A stretch of DNA of 64,000 nucleotides. Origin: Paragorgia papillata (taxonomy: Eukaryota > Cnidaria > Anthozoa > Scleralcyonacea > Coralliidae). The stretch covers positions 9,259,501-9,323,500 of the forward strand of contig JAWNZC010000351.1 of the NCBI GenBank assembly GCA_035771165.1, written 5' to 3'. A program made the translations under genes and the position numbers. Under the pieces are notes generated by a model that saw only the letters and a list, made by a program, of their open reading frames with translations, searched no databases and was not told where the DNA came from. This document shows positions 12,334-24,059 of the stretch, one piece after another (within the stretch, counting starts at the first letter, position 1; every line of letters begins with the position of its first letter).

Positions 12334-12600
12334 TAAATTTAATGGACAAAAATAGTACTGCATGGCATTTACATGCACTGTACTGTGATGTGTAATTACA
12401 GTTGCATTTAACAAGTTATATAATACATGACATAAGGGAAGCATATTTATTTCTGTTATGATATTTTCAATAATAGGCAATACTTTGTTAAAGTTTGGAA
12501 GTTCTTGACATGTATAACAATTTATTCAAAGAGATAATTGTATTATAATTCCTCAAAACTATTTTTAAGATTGTTACCATTTTTCTTTGAACCTTCTTTT
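12334..12600. other. Non-coding spacer between convergent transposon genes
   Basis: AT-rich spacer between the end of the transposase frame and the end of the minus-strand nuclease frame. No gene is supported. Confidence 0.5.
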
Positions 12601-12624
12601 AAAACAACCTGTATTTTTTTTTAT

Positions 12625-13085
12625 TTAAACAAGATTCATCAAATAATCAAAATAAAAAGAAGTTAATTCTGCTAAAGTATTCTCTTTCCACTCAAGTTCA
12701 TTGAAATAAATCCTCTCAACATGAAGATCATTTCTAGTGTAAACCACAAAATCTAGCCACATCAACTGGCAAATTGTCATAACATCTTGTGACTGGAAAA
12801 AGTAAACATGCCCTTTTTTCAGAGATGGCTTGCCATTAACAAGCTCCAAGCCTCCAAGCAAAATAATTTATCATTGCATGCTTCCATAATAGTCATGTCT
12901 GCTTTGGGTGCCTCTTTGGATGCCTCTGCTGGCTTATGGTCTGATGTTTTCTCACATGTAAAGATTAGGTGGTATGAAAATGCTGGGATAGCTGTTAAAT
13001 TCTTTGTCCACATTTCAGTTACACTAGGAACTGGCAATTGTTTTTCTCTCTGACTCTCCATTGAAGTACAAGGTTCATCCTCCAT
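12625..13085 (-). pseudogene. YqaJ-type nuclease (ISL2EU second gene), disrupted
   Basis: On the minus strand, ATG 13083-13085 opens a frame whose first 18 residues (MEDEPCTSMESQREKQLP) are identical to those of the transposase because both lie in the TIR. The later part, MTIMEAC..FCLE..NGKPSLKKGH, then WLDFVVYT and HVERIYFNE, matches the C-terminal portion of YqaJ-type viral-recombinase nucleases found in ISL2EU elements. The central PDG..EIK catalytic region is not visible, so an internal deletion is likely. An exact 8-bp tandem duplication (ctccaagc at 12844-12851 and 12852-12859) shifts the frame. Skipping one copy keeps FCLE in frame with LVNGKP. Nonfunctional. Confidence 0.72.
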
Positions 13086-14049
13086 TGTAAAATTTATAAC
13101 TTATTCAAATATGTTTAAAAAAATATGTACATTTTAACAAACTATCTACTATTTAAAATGAACTATGTATTTAATATGGTTTAAATATGCTATCTATCTA
13201 TGGTTTATTCTCTATTTACATATAGTTAACTGATGAAATTAGAATTAGATATTTGATTATTTCTTATATTTACTAAAAAGTTTATTGCACACAACACGGC
13301 AAGAAACTCGACGGTTTTTCAAAATATTTAGTAAATTTATAGTCCTAAATTTATATTTACAGCCTACACTAATTCTAGAACCTACTTGTTATTCTATTAA
13401 GAGGATAGGAACCGACGACAACAATGGGAACAGAAGAGGAAAACAACGAACGAAAACCCTGACAAGACTATTTTACGCTTGACGTCTTTGTAAAATATCT
13501 CAACGCTTGCTCAAGAAACAGGGTTTTTTTCGCGCCAAAAAGTTTAAAAAACATTGTGTAAATACAGAGGCAATTACGAACAACAGGTCGAGTGCATCAC
13601 CCAACCTTGTTGATTTCAACAAGCAAATACGCCAGGAAGAACGACTTCCGAGCACAACAACTAAGCGATCGTGACTGACAAACAACTTATACATTTCACA
13701 AAAGCTGAATTATATACTGAGCTATAATCGATCTGCTTACTCACCTGTTCACGTCCGGGAAGGGCCGTCTTCGAATCGTATTTATTTGATCAATATTCGC
13801 TTGTCGAGTCACTCTGAAGTAATTTCCTCGCTTATTTTAGCTGCGATTTCGCTGTCTTTTGTACCAAATGTGGTTTACACCCTCCCAGTCCCATTGAGAA
13901 GTCTAAAATCCTCATTGCGGAAAGGAAATATTGTAAAACAACTAGTTACTCTTTCAGACAAAATACTCGCCTCGCGGCGGCCATTTCGCTCGAAAGTGAA
14001 AGCCTACCACAACTCCCATGATGCATTGCTATAGGGGGAATTGCCCATT
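13031..14049 (-). repeat. Right ~1-kb TIR of the ISL2EU-like element
   Basis: Inverse copy of 10024-11034. It carries the same donor-like site (minus strand, ~13744) and the start of the nuclease gene. The 82-codon frame at 13786-14034 and its mirror at 10039-10287 are shadows within the repeat. Confidence 0.9.
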
Positions 14050-14619
14050 GATGCTTTAGTGTCCCAATGAATTATTCTCGGATTATAGTTTTGTTTTCTT
14101 AGAAGAAAATTTCATTTCTGTCCAGCAATGCACAGCCTTGTCAGTTCACAAAGCTCGATCAGACTGCTAAATACATGTAAACATGTTGGCCATATAAATT
14201 GCCTCGTCTGAATAATTATGAAATTGTCCAAAGACTATTAAGAGGCTTTGAAAAACTTACCATCATTCCAACAACGTCTATAGTACATCACATTTAAAAA
14301 TTGACTACGATTCACACTTGTAAAAACTTCTATTCTTGAAATAAATATTCTCGCTCCTTGAACTGATTTCGCTCAGGCTGCTAAGCTGCCATAGCATTGA
14401 CTGATTGACTTACATGAAGTACTTGGTTTACAATTTTAGCTTCGGCGGTTTGTCATCAGTCAATCGTTTAATTTGATTGGCTCAGAAGGCATTCTTTTGT
14501 TAACAGCAATTTATCTACTCGCGCATGCGCAGTAGATACAATAAAAAGGACAGATAATCTCCGATCTGCGCGCAGTTTATGGAAATTATTTTGAAATAGA
14601 GACTTACCATGAAGATTTT
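14050..14619. other. Spacer between two long-TIR transposons
   Basis: No gene found. It contains a short GC palindrome, ctactcgcgcatgcgcagtag, near 14516. Confidence 0.5.
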
Positions 14620-15589
14620 TAAACTGTGTTCGTGGAGCGACTAATAATTTAAAGGCAAGTACATTCGATTATTTCTGTATTTTCATTAAATAGTGAGTTA
14701 AATTGCAGACTTTTGATGTTGTTATCAAATGGCGCATGTAACAATCATTTTCCGAAACATGCAGTCAAAACTAACCCTGTAACTCAAAAAAAAACATGTT
14801 TTGTGCTTTTTGGTCGCAATATTTGGAGTCCCAAGTGGAATAGTCTACAAAACTGTCGGTAATTTTACATCAGTTTACTCGCCTACATGTACTTGACAAA
14901 AATGCTCATTGGTCTTGACCTGGTCTTGACTGTCGAAAATGACGAGTACGACATCATCGCCATTTAATATTGTCGAAGCTCGCAGCATAGAAAATCCAGA
15001 ATATATTGTCTTCTGGATTGTCTATGCTTGCAGTCAAGACTAACCCTTGCCTCAGAATCCTGTGTGCACAGTTTGCAAAACTGACTCTATTTGTAAACTA
15101 GCATGTTACATATGTAATCTACTATATCTAACTAATACCATATCAATTTTATTAAAGATGCCTTACAAAAGGGGCTACTCAGTGAAAAAAAAATTCTTTC
15201 TAAAGAAGAAAGAAGCCATTCGGAAGCCAAATTATTGTACCACTATGGAAAATAAGGAGACCAATATGCAGGTAAATTAGCCGAAATACTTTAGCATGTA
15301 CAGTATTGTATATAATAAAAAAAGAAAGCTTATACCTGTAATTATATTTTAAGCTTTATCATATAGATATTGACAAAACACGTGGTTAAATATCTTCATA
15401 CATAAAAGATAGCTAACTTTTTCTTCATATTTTAAATCACAGGATTGGAGATACAAACTTTAATTTCTTGCATTATATATTGTTAATATCCTTGTCCATT
15501 CTCTTCATTCAGTAATCATAATGTGAGAGATATAACCAACACTTGAACATTATATATAATATATATATAATATATTTAACAATCCTGCA

Positions 15590-17780
15590 ATGTCTGGCAT
15601 AGGGCTTGATACCATGCCATTAACTAATGTACCCGCACTAGTGTGCCTAACAAGGATACAGTAATGTAAACTACGACCTTTGGAGGGTGTAGCTCCATTG
15701 GAGAGGGTTTGCCCTAATAGCTGAGGAACAGTTTACAGGAACAGGCGATCCACCAAGATGGGAGCGGTCTTATAGGTACAGCAGCTCCAGGCAAGCCTAA
15801 ACTCCCAACTAACTTGTAGCAATGTTGCCAAGAATTACCCTCTCCAACAACACCCTCCAGTTATGCTGGAGAAGGGATTTGAGGCATGAACCCTGCCCAA
15901 TGGCGTTTCTACAACCCAATAACCTCATGGTGAAACGGTCTGGAACCACCGGACCAACAACTCAACTCACAGCCCAAGAGTGAGGGAAGGCCTACAACAC
16001 ATGTGGACTCATAATGCGGATTGGCCCAGAACAGGAGGGGAGAATTAGCAACTTCCCAGCATGACACCCAGACCCAGGACACTTAGCCCACAAAAGCTGA
16101 TAATAGACGACAAAGCGCATACCTGTAATAGACACAATAACACAATCCTAGCACACAAGGCCGAAGCCACAAGCAAGCATTCCCCAAGGCCAATAGACGC
16201 ATGAATGGCCCAAAAACTGAACCACTAAAGTAGGCTGGCAATCTGGCACCCTACAACATCAAGTCGAGCAGCAAAACGAGCCAGAAACAGAGCTGCCCAA
16301 ACAATACAGAGTTTAATATAAAATGTAACACAAAATTAAAAAGACCGCGGTGTTGAGGAGATTAACATTGAAATACGCAACCATTGAAATAAGCAACGTC
16401 GAAGAAAAAACAAATGCACTTTGGTATTACGTGGTTATGATCTCTGTCACACCCATAAGGTGGCCACTTGGCAGCATTGTTTAGGAACAAAGGACAGATA
16501 TTCCAGTGGGATTTGCAGTCGGACGATGCCAAGCCCATAAAACAAAACAAAACAGATAATTAGCAAATCAAATTTTGCACATACATCACCGACCCATAAT
16601 TTCTTTGTTGCTGTGAGCTAAAGCAGTAAACCGCACAAAAGGCAGCACAGAAATAGGGCCCTCTGTAAGCCAACTGCATTAACTAACAAGAACATATACT
16701 TGACAAGTTAGACACGGTATCGAAAAGACAACTTAATTGAGCATGCAGAGTAAAATAGAACGCTAAGAAAACCATATAAAGGATTTACCAAATATATAGT
16801 ACAACAATTAAATTGCCAGCGAAGAATAACTACAGCCCTAGTGCGGACGGCAGAATAGACCAGGCCAGGCAATATTTAGATAAAATCGAACAACTCACCT
16901 GGTAATTTATCCTATATTAGGGCGTCCAACGACTTGACAAAACTTTTGGCCTTTCGAACTTGTACGCCAGAGCGGAACAGTACCGTGATCTGAACAGCTA
17001 GCATATATGCTACAAGCCGGTCAAACATACAAACGCTTAGTTCAGATTGAACTGCGCCGAGAGCCAGAATAAACAGTCTCCTTCGATAAGGCTATAGCTC
17101 AAAAACGCAACGAACAAGCTGTTGGGGAACTGAAAAAAACCCCACCAAGGACCAAGTAGCGGTCTGTGTACAACAAAAATCTCCGGTAATAACTGGAGAG
17201 AACGAACAACTGAACAAGCCACGGAAATGAAGACAAGCAAGTTAGCGGCAAAACAGCAGCGTATAAAAATTGCAGCAAATCGATGAGACGCGACAAAACT
17301 GATAATTGAAGCACAAACGTGGCAATGAGCCACAGCTAAAAAACGTCTGAAAGCTAAGCTACAGTGTACAAACCGTACAACCGGCATAAACCGGTCGGAG
17401 TGAAGAGCCAGTTGAGCCAAATTCTAAGGCAGCATATCAAGCGACGAAGCACGACCAACAAAGGGCAAGGAAACCCTAGTTTCATGGCAGCTTTTCCCAT
17501 TTATACGCCAACAACGCTGTGGACGGGTAAACAGCTGATGGTAGTCTTAGACAGAACCCAAAAAATTCGAGAAACAGCATATAGACAAGCAGCCTCTTGG
17601 TAGCGAAGTGTCACATACGGCAGTCAGTACACGAATGAGCTCTGAGCATCTACGCCACTGATCTCAAATATATACTCATGAGTATATATTTGAGATCAGT
17701 GATCTACGCCCATTAAACTTAGCCAAGGGGCTAGTGGATTTGATACCCCCAAGTAGAACCCCAAGGGACCTGCGGAACAA
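15590..17780. other. ~2.2-kb non-coding block within the intron, of different composition
   Basis: The block is clearly richer in G/C than its AT-rich flanks and has no repeat partner in the window. Read on the minus strand it contains a donor-like accag|gtgagttg near 16900 and long stop-free but unrecognised stretches (for example 17037-17420). It is probably a nested insertion within the intron. I could not find terminal repeats and do not name it. Confidence 0.4.
17656..17701. repeat. 46-bp perfect palindrome
   Basis: The two 23-base arms (cactgatctcaaatatat and onward) meet at actc|gagt-type symmetry, centred between 17678 and 17679. There are no mismatches. Confidence 0.93.
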
Positions 17781-17820
17781 CAACACATACACATCGCATG
17801 ATGTTAATTATTTTTATTTC

Positions 17821-17827
<7 letters not shown>

Positions 17828-17852
<25 letters not shown>
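17828..17852. repeat. (TA)n microsatellite
   Basis: Simple TA run of about 24 bp within the intron of the element gene. Confidence 0.9.
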
Positions 17853-17855
<3 letters not shown>

Positions 17856-19253
17856 GGGATTATTAACAGAGAACGAGGTATGTGCGGGAAAATATCAGAC
17901 CGACGTCTTGACAGTAAAATTTTGGTACATTAAATGAAATTGCTTTTAATGTTTATCCTTTTTCAGACAGAGACAGCCCCCTGTCTTGGTACCAGTTTCA
18001 ATGGGTGAAATACTTAATGACAGAACAAGCTATTTGAATAATACCAACAGCAATTGTACTGGAGACAACAACAGATGTCAACCACTTGCTGCACCTATAA
18101 ACAGTTATCCAACCACAAATCTTAAAGACTTAGTTAACACCATTAATAGCGTCAGTGGTCTTCCTTTTGGTTGGACATTGGTGAAAGGCGGTGAAGAATC
18201 TTTAAGAGTTGTTTACTTGGAACAAAGAAAGAAAGACTGTGCCAAGGAATCAAGGATCCCATGATAACAAAGTCAGTGACTGTTTACAAAGATCATTCCT
18301 GGACACTTAGAGTTCTTGATAAAGTTATTCAACAGTTTGATAGTCAAGGATTAGAAGGCTTAAAGCAGCAAATAATAAAATTGATAAAATTAATAAAATT
18401 GATATGGTATTAGTTTAGATATACTGTACATGCACATATATGTGTTGTAGACATTAGGTTATAGTAGATTACATATGTAACATTTGCTGGTTTACAAACA
18501 GTCAGTTTTGCAAACTGTGCACACAAGATTCTGAGGCAACGGTTAGTCTTGACTGCAAGCATAGACAAATCCAGAAGACAATATATTCTGGATTTTCTAT
18601 GCTGCGAGCTTCGACAATAACAATGGCGATGATGTCGTACTCGTCATTAGCATTTTTGTCAAATAGGCGAGTAAACTGATGTAAAATTACCAACAGTTTT
18701 GTAGATATTCCACTTGGGATTCCAAATATTGCGACCAAAAAGCACAAAACATGTTTATTTTTGAGTTACAGGGTTAGTTTTGACTGCGAGCTTCGACAAT
18801 AACAATGGCGATGACGTCTTACTCGTCAGACCAATGAGCATTTTTGTCAAATAGGCGAGTAATCTGATGTAAAATTACCAACAGTTTTGTAGATATTCCA
18901 CTTGGGATTCCAAATATTGTGACCAAAAAGCACAAAACATGTTTATTTGCGAGTTACAGGGTTAGTTTTGACTGCATGTTTCGGAAATGATTGTTACATG
19001 CGCCATTTTAACAATAACAACATCAAAAGTTTACAATTTAACTCACTATTTAATGAAAATACAGAAATAATCGAATGTACTTACCTTTAAATTTTTAGTC
19101 GCTCCACGAATACAGTTTAGCGGAGGCGGGAACAAATAAAGGCCTGACATTCAGGTTACTGTGACTCAGACTCGGCGGAAGAAATTTTGGTGTTCCGCCT
19201 GTGACGTAATCGAGGACCGCAAAGAACGCATGCGAAGGAGGCTAACTGTGACT

Positions 19254-19414
19254 TAGCCTGGTAACCACTAAAGACTTCTGCCTTCCTATTGGTTGAAATT
19301 TCGCGCGTTTTTAGTGGCTATGAGTAAGTGGATTTAGCCCTGATGACGCGAGAATGAGATTAGTGGTTACCTGGGCCATATTTTTTTTTGAAATTGGGCC
19401 AGGGTACCAGGCTA
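19254..19414. mobile_element. MULE-type MITE, copy 3 (161 bp, left arm truncated internally)
   Basis: Flanked by the perfect 9-bp repeat actgtgact at 19245-19253 and 19415-19423. The left end keeps TAGCCTGG and then jumps to the inner taaccactaaag block, so about 30 bp of the left arm are deleted. The right end is intact. Confidence 0.86.
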
Positions 19415-19423
19415 ACTGTGACT

Positions 19424-21180
19424 GTGATCAGCTCTATCAATTAGAGCCCAGGCCCAAGGAAAATGGTCTAACTTTCAAAATGGTGCGATTTGGGCTTATT
19501 TGGCCAACTTTGGAGCGCTAATACTGGGCGGGGATTTAATATTTTTGAGAAAAAATTTCGGGAAACATTTTCATTTAACCTAAGTTATTTAAATATGTAA
19601 AAATCCCACAGGCCATAGAGGCACTTTAAGCTTCCACCTAGACTTTCCCAAAGTCCGGGTTTTTTTTGTCGGAGCCCGCTCGCAACTTCGTCACTCATTA
19701 TGGTCTCGCCTTCTCGCTACAAAGCAGTCGACTTGTGGCAAGTCTAGCCTCCACCACTGACATGTTCAAGAAAACTTTGAGTTGGGCACCTTCTAATATT
19801 TATAGGACTGACTACTTGGTGCTTTTGTCAGGTCTGTAACGATCATCTCACTATCAACAACGCTTCATGGAGCGAAGTACTTCATATAAGACCATATATA
19901 GAAAACTTCGTCCAATGCTGATCTTGCTAAAGTGCGTAATGTACAGCTGGGAGTCGTAACTTTAATACTCGTAAATCGACAATTAAAGTTACCTCAAACA
20001 GTCTCAGTGCGGTTTTACATGGCTTAAGTGATAATTATTATGTTGAGTATAAGTAGGATAACCTGTCCTCGCGCATCTTCTTACGAACGCTCTGGAACAG
20101 AAAGAATAAAGAACGACCAGAAATCCAACCGATAGTCACTCGAAATTACGGACCAACTCGCATCATGAAAACTTGTCCCCTTTGTCTCAATGAGCGTACG
20201 TCATCCTAGGATGGCGTAAGATGACGAGTGATGGCGACACGATGACGACGATATATATAGGATAGCGTAGAATGGCGACGTTCGACGTGCGCGAGGCAAC
20301 ATGCGCTAGGACCATGCTAGGACACTTACATCAGAAGTGCCGACAAGGAGTGGACTTCTGGTTGATTTTTATTCTGTAGCCTTGGGGACGACGGTAACTT
20401 GCTTTTTGCGCCTTTGGCCGTCAAACCTCCGTTTACAAAATGCTGCGGGAAACGGGCCTGTATCATCTCTGCTTTCATACGTCGAGAAATGACGTTATCA
20501 GATTCTCTTATCTGTGCCGCCATTTTGAGATGGAATAACGACTCAACTTTGATCGAACAGCGGAGTTCTCTTTTCAATGTTGACGTCAAGTACAAGAGTA
20601 GATATCGCGGTAAAACTGTTAACCATTACTAATACATTAAAGAGACTTTTATGCCAACGCCTTGGCGCCTGAGAGTACTTTCCCCTTGACGAGTAAAATC
20701 GTCTGGCGTTAGCCAGAGTAAAAGAGTAGCTCTCAGCATGTTTATGTCGTCGTCCTGAAGACGTGAAAACGCTCAAAGTGGCGTTGTTTACAGAAAGAGG
20801 ACGGTGTTGAAAATAATCTTAGGACTACTGCACTTTACAAGTTTTATTCATTTCTACAAGTTGTTATTCATTTCTAGGTCCCTATAGACCACTTGCACTT
20901 ATTTAGACAACATGAGAGATGAAGTGCCAAGAGTATGTTTATTTTATTGATTTACGAAGCTATAAAAGCATCTAGCGTAAGGTTGTACAACCGTGTGCTC
21001 ACTCTTTGACATTGGAATTCATAATATTATCCATTCATTAATAATTTATAAAGGAAATTTTTAAAAAATGAATGTTTAATGAGGTGTAGGTTGTAAATCG
21101 AATACAAAGTCGTCCTGATTTACTTTTACATGAACTTTCCGATTGATTTTCTCAGTTTGGTAAGTAAATCTAAACCAATT
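19424..21180. other. Non-coding region; one TTAA-MITE core at ~20685-20732
   Basis: No gene is supported. At 20685 the sequence ttgacgagtaaaatcgtctg, followed by gcgttagccagagtaaaa, matches the core of the TTAA-targeting MITE family seen at 32197 and 50369. A TTAA lies at 20637, but the right end is not clear. Confidence 0.5.
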
Positions 21181-21395
21181 TTATAACATAGATGTAATAT
21201 AACGGCGTTTCTGATTGGCTACCGTGCGTGCTCCATAAATCGATGGAGCATGCAATTTCAAACGTAATGAGAAATTCATTTTTAATCAGCGAAATAAATA
21301 TTGTTTTCCGTTGTTTTGTCTGATTCCGACTCACTGTTATAAAAGAAATGGTTCATGGTTTGGCGTGTTCCATCGAGTTAGGGATGCACTGTGGA
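21180..21395. repeat. Dispersed repeat shared with 58605-59310
   Basis: Blocks such as aacggcgtttctgattggct, aatttcaaacgtaatgaga and ggttcatggtttggcgtg recur in the same order near 58635, 59170 and 59265. A reverse piece (cacgccaaaccatgaacaca) lies at 21788. This looks like an old mobile element. No coding is recognised. Confidence 0.7.
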
Positions 21396-21857
21396 AGTTG
21401 GGAGAACACTCAATCGTCTCGAGCATCCCAACGCTTTTTTCACACTATATCGTGCCAGCACGAAAATCTATCCGGTATAGTGTGAACAGATTCGGCACGA
21501 CAGTACGGTCTGTTGTTATCGTTATTTTATAATTATGCCGTACGATACAACCAATCACCACGCTCTAATCTATTAATTTACTTCCGAAACAATTTCGCAC
21601 TCCGTTCACACTGGAGCTGGAATGGCACAAAAAGCTATCCGGTAAAAGATGTAAGACCGGCGCAGCGACGCTCCGGAACAGGAGTTTTGTGTGTCGGCAC
21701 AAAAGCTATCTGACATAGTGTGAACGGGGGCGGCATTATTATACTTCCCAAGTCAAGTGCATGCATCCGTAACTCGATAGACGATGCAGCACGCCAAACC
21801 ATGAACACAGAAAATCACGCGCGCTGATTGGTCGAGCTACTTCGGATTAAGTAATAG

Positions 21858-21962
21858 ATAAATCCCGAGAACGAGGGATGTATGCTATATAAAGACCCGA
21901 GGACGCGCAGCGTCCGAGGGCTTTATATCGCATACATCCCGACGTTCGAGGGATTTATCTGA
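21858..21962. repeat. Fold-back element (~105 bp)
   Basis: Arms ataaatcccgagaacgaggg and cgttcgagggatttat, plus inner tatataaagaccc and gggctttatat pairs, form a long hairpin around gaggacgcgcagcgtccg. Confidence 0.8.
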
Positions 21963-22255
21963 CTTAATTTATTATCGAGGAGGTTTTCCAACAAAGTTTT
22001 GTCTTTTTTTCCCACCTTGGACAAAGATTTTCCTTGTTTTTTTCTTCATTTCGTATCTAATTAGTATTCAAGGTCTTTATGCGATATAAAGACCTCGGAA
22101 GAACAAAGAAAACCGACTCGATCATAAATTAATTCTCGGTAATCACCTACAGCGTTCATTGAAAATGGCCGCCAGCCAAGTTGTCATGCGACAGACGAGG
22201 AAATTAACAATTTTAAAGAAAATGTTGTTCCTAAAAGTACGAAAATGTGTATTTA

Positions 22256-22366
22256 TACTAAAACAATTATTCGCCTCAGGCTCAGTGAATATCGATGAAT
22301 AATAACCTCGACTTCGTCTTGGTTATTATACACCGATATTCACCTCGCCTTCGGCGAATAATTGTT
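22256..22366. repeat. Fold-back element (~110 bp)
   Basis: The arms caattattcgcctcaggctc and gccttcggcgaataattg, with inner gaatatcg and cgatattc pairs, form a hairpin around the loop acctcgacttcgtcttggtt. Confidence 0.8.
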
Positions 22367-22369
22367 AAT

Positions 22370-23550
22370 TATAAATATGTCAGTGTGGTAAGTTGTATTC
22401 GGCTCGCCGGCGTAAATGCCTATATATTAACACAACTGCTTGCTGATTGCGGCAGGTGATATGCCATTAAAAAGCGCGAAGGGGAGAAAACATAGTCAAC
22501 AAGGCCACTGAGATATACGATGGAGATTGGAGACATATGGGCTAGCCTAGCCATTGAGTTACCGAGGTAAATGGTATTTATCAAATGAGTAGAAAAGCTT
22601 TTCTAAAGTGGCAATGTGAATGAGTCAGCAGATGTATGTCTCATGATATTATCAGACTTCAAAGGCTAAAACATTCATTCGTGGCATTGTTCGCATATCT
22701 GATTTTTCAAACGCTTAAATATAAATGAGATGGATCAGGAATGACACATTATTCACATGATATATATGCTGGGTCGCTGAAGGTAATATAACTATAAGTG
22801 AATAAACTCACCGTCGGCGTCGTATTAAATCTTATTCTTCCTCTTCCTCTTCCATACAAGAATACAACTCCAATTAATACTGGCACTTGCGCAGATGTCA
22901 TTTATACTGAGTCGTTTGGGTCAATATTTATTCTGTGCATGTCTAGCTCTAATTAATTCTATTATACTTGGCAGTGCCAGTACCTGAGAAGATACACATG
23001 AGAAGGACCCAAATACACGAGAGGGCCCATGCCATATATGGCATATATCGCCTTATATGTTCTTCATAGCAAGTGTAATACGACCTTTCGATTATATTGA
23101 CACTTCTCAATCGCATCGGCTATAATATAAGATCGGTAAAGAGCACAAAATCTTTGGATTTGCTTTTGGAATTTATATAAAAGTTGATGTCTTGATCAAG
23201 ACTTGATGAGTTGAAGTATATGAGTTCAGTAAGGGTGATACAAATTGAAACAACTTGCCACTCAATAATCGATTTCTTTAAGTTACTGCGTGTTTAATAT
23301 AACAAGAGAGGATAAATGCATAATAAGTCAAGATATCTAAGTCTGAGCATAGCTTGATAGCTAGTGCATGTAGTCTGAGCGTGAACTCTCATACTCTGAA
23401 AATATAATATATTAGGCAAGCTTATAAATCAAGCGCTTTACTTCACTACGGAATACGCGCGCAATGATAATCAACATTCTCTGAACTCTGAAGGTCTGAA
23501 ACCGTCGGGTTTGACGCGTATTAAAAGTCTTTTAAGAAGCAGTCATGCTG
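22370..23550. other. Non-coding stretch
   Basis: AT-rich, no convincing reading frame, no repeat partner seen inside the window. Confidence 0.5.
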
Positions 23551-23764
23551 TCTCAGACCTGCACCGAATATTTATTCAGGATGACTGTCTGGGTGTCATG
23601 CTTTACTGAGAATTCTAAAAATATATACCATTTATAATTTATATATAGCGACAACCGTATAAAGTTAAATAACCAAGCACTTAAATACAATTTTCTGAGA
23701 ACGATCAGTGGCAAATATATTTTTAAGTAACCTTCATTAAAAGAATATATTATTATATAGTCAT

Positions 23765-23945
23765 ATAATATAATATTATATAGTCTATATAATATAGTCT
23801 TTCTTGCTAATATAATCTTGTGTATACAATATACTATTACTATATATAATATAATAATTACTATTACTATATATAATATAATATTATATAGTCTATATAA
23901 TATAGTCTTTCTTGCTAATATAATCTTGTGTATATAATATACTTG
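23765..23945. repeat. AT-rich tandem duplication (~115 bp unit)
   Basis: The block tagtctttcttgctaatata, followed by atcttgtgtata, occurs twice, near 23795 and 23903, separated by TA/TTA-rich sequence. The minus-strand frame through it is low-complexity and not a gene. Confidence 0.85.
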
Positions 23946-24012
23946 CATACAGATTTTTATAGCGCATTATCTAAATATATTAAATGTATATATCTATCAA
24001 CAACAACAATCA

Positions 24013-24017
24013 TAATC

Positions 24018-24059
<42 letters not shown>

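Larger units (their letters stand above)
10024..14049. mobile_element. ISL2EU-like DNA transposon with ~1-kb TIRs (4.0 kb)
   Basis: Left arm 10024-11034 and right arm 13031-14049 are reverse complements at roughly 97-99% by eye, starting from aatgggcaattccccct. Inside lie a + strand THAP/DDE transposase pseudogene and a convergent minus-strand YqaJ-type nuclease pseudogene. That gene pair is the described content of ISL2EU elements. The arms include a splice-donor-like site and the start codon plus 18 codons of both genes. Both genes are broken, so the copy is not autonomous. I could not determine a convincing target duplication. Confidence 0.88.
15158..18413 (+). pseudogene. Two-exon element-encoded protein, unrecognised, one frameshift
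   Basis: Exon 1 (15158-15271) encodes a basic start, MPYKRGYSVKKKFFLKKKEA, and ends at ATGCAG|gtaaat. Exon 2 begins after tttcagacag at 17971, keeping the frame, and encodes a stretch with TNLKDLVNTINSV and PFGWTLVKGGEESLRVVYLE. That frame stops at 18264. One base earlier at ~18250 a second frame continues with SVTVYKDHSWTLRVLDKVIQ to a TAG at 18411, so a single-base insertion is likely. The product would be about 185 residues. I do not recognise the family. The position inside TIRs says it is element-encoded, perhaps the N-terminal piece of a longer transposase. Confidence 0.5.
14620..19119. mobile_element. Second long-TIR DNA element (4.5 kb), unclassified
   Basis: Left arm ~14620-15130 and right arm ~18455-19119 are reverse complements, starting at taaactgt[g/a]ttcgtggagc. 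The right arm contains an internal direct duplication of ~185 bp (18601-18783 and 18784-18973). A small spliced gene starts just inside the left arm and ends just before the right arm. The layout parallels the ISL2EU-like element next to it, but no transposase core is present, so it is probably a deleted or non-autonomous member. No target duplication could be established. Confidence 0.75.

Noticed and set aside
20326..20595. 89-codon minus-strand frame
   Set aside because: Composition not coding-like, no homology recognised and no splice sites in agreement.
23553..23948. 131-codon tyrosine/isoleucine-rich frame
   Set aside because: AT-rich tandem duplication translated; no membrane-protein family is recognisable.
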